Origin: Anseranas semipalmata
Taxonomy: Eukaryota; Chordata; Aves; Anseriformes; Anseranatidae
Assembly (NCBI GenBank): GCA_013399115.1
Contig: VXAA01005245.1
Span: forward strand, 357,241 to 421,240
Reading direction: 5' to 3'
Length of the DNA stretch: 64,000 nucleotides
Positions 1 through 10,114 of this stretch are shown in pieces (within the stretch, counting starts at the first letter, position 1; the number at the start of each line of letters is the position of its first letter). The position numbers and the translations under genes were made by a program. A model generated the notes under the pieces. It was not told where the DNA came from. It saw only the letters and a list, made by a program, of their open reading frames with translations, and did no database searches.

Positions 1-220
1 CGGCTAGCAATGCCGTGCCTGATGCACCCCAGGATATGGTTGGCCCTCCTGGCTGCCAGGGCACACTGCTGGCTCATATTCAACTTGCTGTCAACCACAA
101 CCCCCAGATCCCTCTCTGCAGGGCTGCTCTCCAGCGTCTCATTGCCCAGTCTGTATGTATAGCCAGGGTTGCCCCGTCCCAGGTGCAGGACACGGCACTT
201 GCTCTTATTAAACTTCAACA
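1..220 (-). mobile_element. CR1 LINE fragment A, reverse-transcriptase ORF2 C-terminal region (continues beyond left edge)
   Basis: Read on the minus strand, this stretch encodes a decayed but recognisable piece of the C-terminal part of the CR1 ORF2 polyprotein. It starts near [13 protein letters not shown] and continues through an '[20 protein letters not shown]'-like run to an '[12 protein letters not shown]'-like run at the window edge. This is the segment that follows the reverse-transcriptase palm in avian CR1 elements. In CR1 it should be followed downstream by a 'GLEHLSYEERLR...' segment, but here that segment lies upstream (fragment B). The simplest reading is a separate, 5'-truncated CR1 copy whose 3' end lies outside the window. 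The open frame on the plus strand over this region is a shadow. CR1 identity is confident; the subfamily is not assigned. Confidence 0.85.
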
Positions 221-430
221 CTTCGTGATAAAGAGTTTCTCGCCATCTTTCTTTTTTTGTAGGCCTTTACATACTGGAAGGCCGATATAAGGTCTCCCCA
301 GAGCCCTCTCTTCTCTAGGCTGAATAATCCTAACTTTCTCAGCCTTTCTGTATAGGAGAGGTGCTCCAGCCCTCTGGTTAGTGGCCCTTCTCTGGAATGA
401 CCACAGATTTCTAGCACTTGTTTAGCAACC
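221..430 (-). mobile_element. CR1 LINE fragment B, ORF2 extreme C-terminal region, truncated at both ends
   Basis: The minus strand encodes [20 protein letters not shown], then [20 protein letters not shown]. This is the hallmark end of avian CR1 ORF2. The sequence runs to about 'GEKLFIT' and stops at fragment A near 220-224, before the 'SDRTRGNG' block that normally follows. At its upstream side (near 430) the match fades into unique DNA. A frameshift lies before the GLEHLSY motif, since the preceding bases match CR1 in another frame. It is a dead copy with no intact ORF and no identifiable 3' tail. Confidence 0.85.
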
Positions 431-1049
431 ATGCATCAAAGCATGATACAAACACTTACTAAATAACAAAACAGAGGGGAAGGAGTTACCCTGAGAGGAG
501 AATAGAGAAAGATTTGAATTTGAAAATCTATTCATTATTTACTGAGGTCAGAACTGTGTCCACAGAATGCCAGAGTCATGGATCTGGGCAGGATAAAAAG
601 TAAACATTCATGCTAGCTTACCAAAGTATATATTTTTTCTAAACGGTGACATACAACAATATATGAGATAGAAGGAAAAGAGGAAGTTTAAACCCTAATC
701 AGTCACTATATACTGTCATTCTTTCTCACTACATCTGCTTTATTAGTTAAATTAAAACTCACTGTACAAAACTGACGTGGAATAATATGCTCTGTATGCA
801 TCACTTAAGAGAAGGTTTGGACGTAGATACTATTGTGTATGGTCAGATCTTTCCAAAATGCTGAAAGCTCATATCTTCCAAGGGATTTAGTCTCTAATTA
901 AATCACTTTTCAGTTGGAGTTCTGTATAGAAATGTTTTGATGATTTAGGCATCAGTCTCATTAAGAGTAATGGCTATTTGGGTGCCCATGTATCTAAGGC
1001 CAGAATTTACAATTATTAGGCACCTAAGTATACTGATCAGCTGCCACGA

Positions 1050-1096
1050 AGATTTTCAGAACACAGCTATCTTTTTTTAGGTACTTCTGAAAATCT
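1050..1096. repeat. 12-bp perfect inverted repeat with a 23-base spacer
   Basis: The left arm, agattttcagaa (1,050-1,061), is the exact reverse complement of the right arm, ttctgaaaatct (1,085-1,096). Pairing stops at both ends of the arms. It sits just after an 'aggcacctaag' motif. Old hairpin-type interspersed repeats of amniotes have similar content, so a relic of one is plausible. The family is not assigned. Confidence 0.5.
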
Positions 1097-3204
1097 GGTA
1101 TGTAAGTTACTATGAAAGCAGCTTTTGTAATTTATAACTTAATATTGTGAGAATTTCATCTTAAATATAGCACATGCAGTGTACTTGAAACACTAGTCTG
1201 TAAAAAGCTGTAGACTGTTTAGCTGAGAAATTTTGACAATATTATAGAGAAGGTATAGCACCTAATAGCATTGCCAAATGAGCTTTATTTTTTAAATATA
1301 CAGTATGCATGGATTTTCCAAGAGCTTTTGCTGTGTGGACAAAACCAAGCTTTAAACAAAAAGTGAAAAAGCTCCCGAAACGTTAAACACTTGTTGAATT
1401 TCAAATCATGGTATTTTTAATTATGTATTAACCAGTTTAACTGTATTTTTTTTTTTCTCAAATTGTGCATAAAATTCTCATTTGCCTTCTTATCAAATCT
1501 GGCAACATTTTATTCATGTCATTTCTTTCTTAGCTGCAACTGTAAAGCAGCTAAAAATAAGACATAATGCAAGTAGTTGCACCTTACATGAGGAGCAAAC
1601 TAAATCTAAGGTTTACTCATCATAATACTAGAATAAATTGGATTGAAGAATGAAATGTATCACTCAGACATATCTATAAATGGTTACTGTGTACCACAAA
1701 AGCTTGAGTGGTGCATTCAAAGACAGAGCAGTGAATACTTTGGCAAGCTCTCTGTCCTTTAAGAGCACATATTATGTATCCTATAGAAAGTCTTCACGGT
1801 CTACTGAACCAGTATATATTACAGCTATTAAAAAAAAAAATCTTTTATGTATTTATCCACCAAAGCAAAACAGACAACAAGAAGCCATTCCCCGCTGTAT
1901 TCATTCATACACTGTTTTATATGGCTTATTATTTATCTAGTGGACTGGAATGGGTCTTTAGAAGCTGTTTTGGTTAATCAGGTCATTATGCATTAAAGAT
2001 ACAACCCCTTCTTAATAAAACTCTGTGTTAAAATTTGGAGGAGAATTTACTCCAACTATAGCTTATTTTAAATTACTTTTTATGTATTAATACCACATAC
2101 AATGCTATATGCACCTAGTTCAAATTTAATTGTTGATCTAGAGGCTATGTTTTAGACAAGCAAAGCATTTGGAACTAAAAATCACATTTTACTTGTCTTA
2201 AATGCCTTTCATTTTGCCTAATGGAAATCTAGAACAGTTCGGTTGGAAACAAATATAATGTCATTTCACAATGGATTGTAAACAGTTGCCCCTCTTGTCA
2301 GAGATGAGAGAAAGATTATTATATGTAAGTTCATTTTCTAATAGAAATGATACAGAATAGCATGCTCAAACTAGTCCTATTCTGCACTTACTGTCTGTTT
2401 GTACATTTTATGTAGGAGTAGTATCAGCAAGTATAACTATGACTAAATCTGCTTATTTGCACACTGGGAAAACGTGAGTCCATTTCCCTTGATACCTGAA
2501 AGCAATCAAATCATTCCATTTGTTGAATGTGCATTGATAGTTCTGTTTGTTAGGGGTGGATTGTCCAGGGTTATTCTCTTATCTTTACTTTTCCTTTTTC
2601 AAGGAAAAAAATGGCAAAACTGAATACAGTTGGAAACCCTAGTCCTCTTCTAAACAACAGCATATTCCTCCTCCAATGTATATTAGCCCTGGGATACCTT
2701 CTGTAACTCTCAGTGCATTCTTGTTTCTGTTTTAATGTTGTTTCCACTGAATGTTTTGCAACTTCAATAAATATACTTCCACATATGCATGAATATCTCT
2801 TTCAGTTTGGTAAAATAGTCTCCCTCATGTGGCAAATCTTACCAAAATATTTTGAAACAAACAGCGTTTGTCTTTAAAACAGGTTTTTCAGCAAAACAAA
2901 GCAAACCTAGAAACAGTGACAGGTTCTTAATGATATACTCATGGATAGCAATATTCGGTAATGCAAGAAGAAATAGAGTATCTAATAAGCTTGTGTTTGT
3001 AATGAAATGCCATTTCAAGGTGAACAGAGTCATCATCTAAATAGACGTCACTGTGAGGGTTTTACTTTCTTAAAGCACTGCACAGAGAAAGGGTCTAGCC
3101 TTTGATTACGTAAATGTCCAAGGCAAAGCACCCACCAACTCAAGAAGAAGCAATCTATAAAATCAAAGGAAATTAAAAAAAGCCTTGTGCTAGGTTTTGT
3201 ATTT

Positions 3205-3223
3205 GGGGGAGGGACAGGGGGGG
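3205..3223 (+). promoter_or_regulatory. G-rich run with G-quadruplex potential
   Basis: Runs of five, three and seven G are separated by one and three bases. The seven-G run can be split to supply four G-triplets with short loops, so the stretch fits the usual G-quadruplex pattern. It stands out in an otherwise AT-rich region. No gene start is visible nearby, so a regulatory role is inference only. Confidence 0.3.
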
Positions 3224-3343
3224 TGTAGTTGCCTAATTTTCCATTCCCCCCATTCCATTCTTCTTTTGTTACAATTCCAGATCCTGCTCTGAGAGGGCGG
3301 TTTTTTTCTTCCTCATGTGCAAAACTAAAGCTTTGAGCACTCA

Positions 3344-3357
3344 GTTGCCATGGAAAC
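3344..3357. promoter_or_regulatory. RFX X-box-like palindrome
   Basis: The sequence gttgccatggaaac is one base away from the palindromic RFX consensus GTTGCCATGGCAAC, with both half sites abutting. A CRE-like gacgtca lies about 300 bases upstream (3,044-3,050). A distal enhancer is possible, but a 14-base match can arise by chance and no conservation data are available. Confidence 0.25.
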
Positions 3358-4980
3358 AAAAAGGACAGAAACAGTTTATGTATTTCAAAAGCTGTCAGCC
3401 TATATGCTGTGGATTTTGATAACTAAACCTAAACATGAACCATCCTTTTTTAAAACCATTTTGACATTTATTACTGTGCATGAGTGTTGCTAGGGAAAAT
3501 AAGGCACCTATTTGTTTAGCTTATTTCCCATCAGTCTTATAAATAGTTGGGATTTTAGAGCTAATTTTTGTTCTTAATCAGTGTTTATCAAACCAGCATG
3601 GAAATAAACATAAAGTGAGTTCACAAACAGTGCAGCTTTTTCCATGGTTAAAATAAAGCAAATTGCACCACAGCCATTCAAAGACAGAAACACTGATGAA
3701 AGGCATCTGTTACATTTTATATTTGATACGTACTAATATGTGCTCAGCCACGCAAGAATGTTATATGAAGAATGAAAAAAATGATGTATTTTCTGCAAAA
3801 TACAATAACAAAATAATTTATAAGTGTTTTTCTAAGCCTTAAAAGAAAAGGTGGAGCTGCTGCTACACAAAATCTGGTTATTTTCTGAACAAAAAGAGAC
3901 TTATTTGAATGATCATTTTTTATAGATACTAACAGTGTCCATTCTACTGTAGTTCCTCAGGGTATGCTGATGTTCCTCAGAGTAAGGACCCCAGAAAGAA
4001 GTCTTTTTATCAGATTTTAATGATCCACTTAAATGAACCAAGAAAGTTACACAAGAATACCAGCTTTCTGTCTTATAGCAGAGCATGGTGAAGGCCTGTA
4101 ACCAGTATAAAATTCCTCTTCTCAGAATGTATCAGTTCAGCTCAGTTTGGAAAACAAACAAACAAAAAGATTGTCACTCCAAAAGGAGTTTTTGCAGGCG
4201 GGGCAGGGAGGAGAGGGTAATGAAACTGTGTCAGAATATTTTTTTACTTTAAGTGCTTTGGCATATAACCTTTAGCTTTCTCTTTTCCACCCACACTTTC
4301 CAATATCACAAACAAGCCTGTGGTTTTAAAGATAATAATTTATGTTATTTAACAGTGATGCCTGTGCTTCCACAAGACATCATTTGGTGGATTCAGGACC
4401 AAATGCTATGGACCCAATGCTGGTATGCTCCCTGCACTGCATCAAAATGGCATGAAAATAAATGTGTTACAGTACTACCAGAGATGTCAGAATTGCTAAT
4501 AATACAATTTCATCTGCTTTTGCCATTTAAAAGGAAGTCTGAGCTATAGAAAATTAGAACAATTAGAACAATTTTTACTTTTTGGTTTTCCTAGTAGTGA
4601 TATTTATATAATATCTGTTTGTGCAGCCAGGTAACTGATTACTCATGTTTAAGTCTTTGCAGGCCTGGAAACTTGTGCTGGATATAAATAAAAACACTTC
4701 CCATGAACCATGCAGCATTTTCATTTCTGTGTTACTGTAATGCAAAAAAGGTAGTATTCTTAGTGATAGTCTAAATATTTGATAGTCTAAGCCATCTGGG
4801 CATCTCTGATAGATGGAATCATTTTTGAAGATAGTTCATTCTGAGTTAAACAGGTACAGATTTCAGAAAAAACTCAGTCCTTGAAAGAACCTGACAACAT
4901 CTTGTTTATGCAGGTGGTAGAACACCAACCTGGCAATCTGGTTTATTATAATAAGCATCAGGGGGTTTGCTGTGGTTTTT

Positions 4981-5003
4981 TGTTTGTTTGTTTGTTTGTT
5001 TTT
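4981..5003. repeat. (TTTG)n microsatellite
   Basis: About five units of tgtt/tttg, ending in a short T run. Low-complexity sequence with no associated gene. Confidence 0.9.
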
Positions 5004-5095
5004 AATGCTATTAGCACATGATAGGGAGTTTTTCTAATTGAGGAAAAATATTGGAACACCATCACACAGTAGTTCACTGGGTTGCTTTGTAATTA

Positions 5096-5300
5096 AGCCA
5101 TGATACCAGCAGTCAGGAGACTTGGGCTGAAGTCCTATTGCAGTAAATTAAATAAATTAAAATTAGATTGACTTAGATGGGATGAGAATTGTATCCATAA
5201 GCTCAGCCATTGGCTCTATCACATATTGTCTGTATAATCTTAGGCAAATGAAAATCACAATCCATTAAATGGGAAAAATAATTTCTCTTCCCCACCCTCC
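5096..5300 (+). mobile_element. Ancient MIR-like SINE, interrupted
   Basis: The block at 5,106-5,145 contains 'agtcaggagacttgggctga', close to the MIR motif 'agtcaggagacctgggttc'. After about 60 unrelated AT-rich bases the match resumes at about 5,213-5,290, with the pattern of the MIR core: 'tgtctgtataatcttaggca' for 'tgctgtgtgaccttgggca', then 'ccattaaatgggaaaaataa' for 'ccatctgtaaaatggggata'. Order and spacing fit a plus-strand MIR with a central insertion or strong decay. It is non-coding and very old. Confidence 0.65.
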
Positions 5301-5459
5301 TCCACCCTTCTGCCCACTGTCAAAGGGACATCTTCAGGGTCATATTTGTTAATGACTTTTAAAATATTATGCATTTGTATAGAATCACAAATAGACTATG
5401 AAGAATTATGATGGTCTCAGAGGAAGGTGGTTTGTATATATACAGTATATTCTTACTGA

Positions 5460-5505
5460 AAATATGACACAGACTTCAGTAGAAATATGACACATACTTC
5501 AGTAC
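5460..5505. repeat. 23-bp tandem duplication, two copies
   Basis: Two adjacent copies of a unit starting aaatatgacacagacttcag (5,460-5,482 and 5,483-5,505), differing at one internal base besides the unit end. A degenerate third start (aaaatatgtcac) follows a few bases later. Confidence 0.85.
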
Positions 5506-5528
5506 ACTTTAAAATATGTCACATGACA

Positions 5529-5585
5529 AATAACAAAAACAACAAAACAACAAAACAAAAAAAACAAAAACAAACAAACAAAAAA
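5529..5585. repeat. A-rich (AAAAC)n/(AAAC)n low-complexity tract
   Basis: Irregular runs of A broken by single C over about 57 bases. It could be the A-rich remnant of an old retroposed tail, but no element body is recognisable beside it. Confidence 0.8.
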
Positions 5586-6648
5586 TTAAATTGTGCTTAG
5601 TCTTTGGCAATTAAAAAGAGAGGAAAAAATGTTTAGAAAATATCCAATACTCAAACAACAGAGATTATACAAGATGTACAGAAAGGGAAGTGAAATCTAA
5701 TTATACATATTAACAGCTCCCTCAGTAACCCTGAATCTGTCCCATGTATTTCAGACCTCAGTCAAGATACTGTTACAGCAGGTCTGTGAGAAATACAGTG
5801 TCCTGAAGAGTACAAGGGGAGAGACAGTTGAGTTCTTTAATTATTTTTTAAGGACTGATAGAGCAAATAGCTACACTAATTTAACAAAACCAAGTGAACA
5901 AAGAAATTGAAAGAGAGCTGCCTCTCAAAATCAGATTTATAAGGAAGAATATCCTTATCATTCTGTTCCAGTCCTACCAATAATCAGGAGGGAGTGAAAA
6001 CAAAAACTAATCAGGGCACTGTGGTGTGTTGCTCACAAGCTCATAACTGGCAGTAAAATAGAAAGACTATGTCTGCTGTGGTGAATAATTTCTACGCTGA
6101 GGCCCAGAACAGACAAGTCTCGTCATTTGTAACATCTGTCTCAAAAAACCTGAGCCAAAATGAGCTAGTTAGAGAGTTACATGTCTTCCTTTTATTCCAA
6201 GAAGCTTAAAAAAGCCTTCAGGGATTCTACATTCTGAGAGATTTTTCTAAAACAGATAAAACATATGAACTAGGCCACAAAATGACATTTGTGCATCTTT
6301 ACTTATTTTATAGAAATGTAATCATGAGGTATTACAGAATGGTGCATATGTGGTGCATATGTGCATACCTATGTATATATACACATATACCCTTTAAGGT
6401 ATGTCTTTATTTAAGTTATGCCACTATGCCTTTAATTTAATGGTAAGTGATCACTTTTGTCAAATACTATAAATAGCATGTAGAAATGTATACAAATTAA
6501 AAAAAATAAAATATTCAAGTGTGGCCTAATGAAAAAGGCTCAGGTAGGCTCAAAATTGGAATTATCAGATAAGATACATAGCAAGAGCTCCTCACTTCTC
6601 TCTCTAATCATTATGCTGTTTTTTTTTTTTTCAAAAGTAACCAAATTA

Positions 6649-6702
6649 TTTCCTTCCTTCCTTTGTTCTTTCTTTCCTTCCTTCCCCTCCTTCCCCCCTC
6701 TT
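6649..6702. repeat. Polypyrimidine (TTCC)n tract
   Basis: About 54 bases of almost pure pyrimidine with ttccttcc repeats and short C runs, shortly after a T13 run. The mirror-repeat-rich sequence could form triplex DNA. It inflates overlapping spurious open frames on both strands. Confidence 0.85.
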
Positions 6703-9700
6703 GCTGGGAGTCTCTGATAAGTGTAGAGTAAACTCTCAGAAAGGTTTGTCTCTTCACACAACCCTTTTTTCTTATTACAGATCAGGAAGAAGTGATGAGC
6801 CATAATTTCCCTTTGTGCAAACAACGTGGTCACACTCAGATCTGTTGTTTGATCCAAGCTTAAGAAAAAGACAAATCACTAACCTACCTTTAGATAGAAG
6901 CTACTTTAGGTGTATGATACCAATTATGTGTCTTCGTCAGCACCAACTATTGCAGTCATCTGGTATATTTTGATTGTTACACCAAAAGTTAGACTATATA
7001 CATTCGATGCTGAGTCAGTCCTATTGTAATTTGCCGGGTTCATTGTGTAACTAAAACCGAAAGACTGAAAGCACTGTTTTGAATTCTCAGTCTTTTCAGC
7101 AATCTGAAAGAATTGTGTTTTAATTTAGTAAGATGTATTTTTTTTTCCCAAAAGCTGTCTGTAGTTAAGTCTACTTGCAAAGAATTTGCAGAAAAGACTT
7201 GTTTCTAAAATGGTAACAGACAGTTGGCCCAGCCAGCTGGAATGTAAGGTGAAGTTATTCTGCAAATCTTTCCCTCTTATTCTGCTGAAGTGCTGCACAA
7301 TTACAAGGGATCAAGCATAAAACTAACACCTGCATTGTTACCTTTCATGATATTTATGCTGCAAGAGTGATCAGTTCTTTTGGCTGAAATTTTTAATCCA
7401 GAGAGATGTGTCATCTGGCTTCTTTATGGTGATGACTCGAGAACTGCATACAGGGTGGGAGAACTTGGTCCTTACTGTGGTCACACTATGAGAATTGTCA
7501 GAGATCACTGTTGCAGACATAACACAGGGGTTAGACCCTTAGTCTAAACCATTTCTACCATTCTTTCATCTTATGTAATGTAATTCACTTCAATTGTAAG
7601 CAAAGCAATAAAATTTCCATAGAGCTTCAACTCTAGGCTTCAAACTCACCACCACTGCTGTTTCATACAGCTGTGCCATGCAGCAGCTGAACAGTCTCTG
7701 CAGGCAAATATATCATTACATTGCAAAAGGTTGGCAAATCCGGCTGATGCAAGAGTAGTGAGCTATAGCTCACCATCTGACCTGTATGAGATGTCAAAAG
7801 ATACAGAAACTGTAAACAAGGCTTTGTCTTACCTATGCCAATTAGAGGCTTTGTGTGATAGCTAATGGTATAGAGCCCTTCTGATTTCCACCTCCAACAT
7901 ACAAAGTACAAGGTACTTGCTATCTTAGATATTCACTTCTTACCTGACAGAACAATGTACGCTTACATAATAAAAGTTTTTGAATAGCAAATAATAATAT
8001 GAAGAAGTATAAAGTAATTTGTTGATGTCTGTAACACTCCTGAGATTCCACTCTGTCATACCTACCACTGTAGGATCAGGTGATGTGTGATACTGGAAGT
8101 ATTGCATACATGAGAAACTTGTGTTTGTATTTCAGGAAGAAGACTTATTGTTCTGTTACTCCTTGACAACAATGCAGTAAAGTACTAAGCCTTCAAGAAC
8201 CTTCCTTGTAAAGCACTGCTTCTGCATGTTCCTCTGGGGATGTAAATACAGTCATTCCTGGGCTCATATCTGCCATCACATTGTTTAGTCACAAAAGTGG
8301 TAACTGTTATAAGCACTGGGGAATACTCAAAGGAGAGAGCCTACGCATGTACCTACATTCTCCATGATGAGATTTATATAAACTGAGCACAGAAAGAGTT
8401 TAGATCAGTACAAGACATCCTGAGCTCAGCTCTACTCTGTCAGGCTAAAAATCAGTAATATGGACGGGAAATATATGGAAGTCAAAGGAATCAGTGAACT
8501 TAAATCCCAGTCTACAGTAAGCATAAGACACCTTGCACAAGTATGGATCAACACAATATTTTTTCTTCTTTTTAAGTAACTTATATACATTTAGTTTTGT
8601 CACTGCTTTGTCCCTTTACTTATGTATTTCTTTATCCCTCCATGGTGATTACACAACCAGCATATTTATAAAAAGCAGCCATAGCTCCTATGGGGCAAAG
8701 AAACCAAATTATATTAGCCTCCTTCAATATGAAATAGCTGTAATATACTTGCTTTGATCATTCTGTCATCAGTTATTCCAAATTCTTTACTTAAACATGA
8801 AGGACCACATTTCTACATGACATTCTAGGTGAAGTTTCATTACATTAAATATTACCTTAAATACCTTTCTGGAATACTAATAGCTAACAAATAAGCTGTA
8901 CGTCATTCAAAAGTTCAGTTTTCCTGTAGTCACAATAAAACCATTTGAATTTGCCCTATTGCCTCAAAGTAATGATTTATTAATGCTCTTAAAATAGGTA
9001 TTTTTAGAGACAAATAAATATACAGTTTTGGTGCAGATTTGCTTGAAGTTCATTAATTTAGAAGAATAATCATAATTACTTTTACTAATTAATTTCTGAA
9101 ATTTAACTTATTTGTCCTGAATATATCCATTGCTTGGATGAGTAGGTACACTAGCACTTTAATAAATGTAAATGAAGTGTGAACAAATGTTTTCCTTTTA
9201 ATCATCTAGCTGCATGAAGGAATTTGCAAATACCATGACTGCATTGTAAGTGTTTGGCAGAGTTATTGTTTTACAAATCTGTAATGCTTTTAGGCTGATT
9301 TGATTTCTACTGTTATTTTAAGTCAGTAAGTTCTCAGCTACAGCCAGCATCTTGGCAGAGTGATGATGGAAACCAAACTCAAGGATTCTGTACTGGATAG
9401 CCAGCTAGGCTGAAAAGGCTTCTGAAAGAATTCCTAAGGGAGTTCTCAGGAAAAGCAGAACACATTTTGCATTATTTTTCTCCATCTATTGACCTGCTGT
9501 TTACAACATTTTACATATAATCCTGGCTTGTTTTTTTTTTTTTTTTTCTGCACAATCTACATGGCAATTAAAAACAAATAGTGCAGCGGTAGTTCTCAGA
9601 GCAGTGCATGAAAACTTTTATATCGTCATGTAGTGCCAATGATTTTACTGAAGCCCAATCATCATCTCTAGCTGTAGTGCCTACAGGTATAATTTCTGCT

Positions 9701-10073
9701 CTACCAGCAACCATTGTGCAAGACATTTGACAAAATCAAGCTTTTAAAGGTACGTAATTATGAGGGCCCAGGCAAAGGGGAACTTGCCTGAACTTTAACC
9801 TTCAGGCATATATGCCTAAGCTGTCATCAAGACTAACCTTGTTGTGGATCTCTTTTACTCCTACCTACCAACAGTAGGTACTTCCTATTTAATCTGGAAA
9901 ACTCCATAAACCTGAAATTATCTAGGTCTGAGCAATGATGCAGTCAGCTAGACTCTGAAAGAATGGTGCAGACTGCTTGAAATTTCATCCAGCTATCAGC
10001 AGAGTCAGACTGCTTAAGAGAGAATGTAGTTTTGCATGTTTATATCAGAAAATAAATTTAGATAACTAACTTC

Positions 10074-10114
10074 AGATAGTTAGTTAATAGATAGTTAGTT
10101 AATAGTTAATTAAC
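10074..10114. repeat. 15-bp tandem duplication followed by a palindrome
   Basis: The unit agatagttagttaat occurs at 10,074-10,088 and 10,089-10,103, followed directly by the palindrome gttaattaac (10,105-10,114). Complementary gataactaac (10,061-10,070) precedes it, so the locus can fold into alternative hairpins. It looks like slippage growth from a small palindrome. Confidence 0.8.

Larger units (their letters stand above)
431..5095. other. Unique AT-rich non-coding stretch
   Basis: No recognisable gene. Open frames here are under about 105 codons and match nothing I know. Visible structure: a 12-bp perfect inverted repeat (1,050-1,096), a G-rich patch and an RFX-like palindrome (3,205-3,357), a GC-box-like G-rich run near 4,197-4,217, and a (TTTG)n tract at its right end. 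The 'aggcacctaag' motif at 1,018-1,028 resembles motifs of old amniote interspersed repeats, but I could not delimit an element. Confidence 0.6.

Noticed and set aside
15..290. Plus-strand 91-codon open frame at the left edge
   Set aside because: It is antisense to CR1 ORF2 sequence, which explains its open frame.
9709..9750. 42-nt open segment between ctaccag and gtacgt
   Set aside because: Too short to separate from chance; the acceptor lacks a clear polypyrimidine tract.
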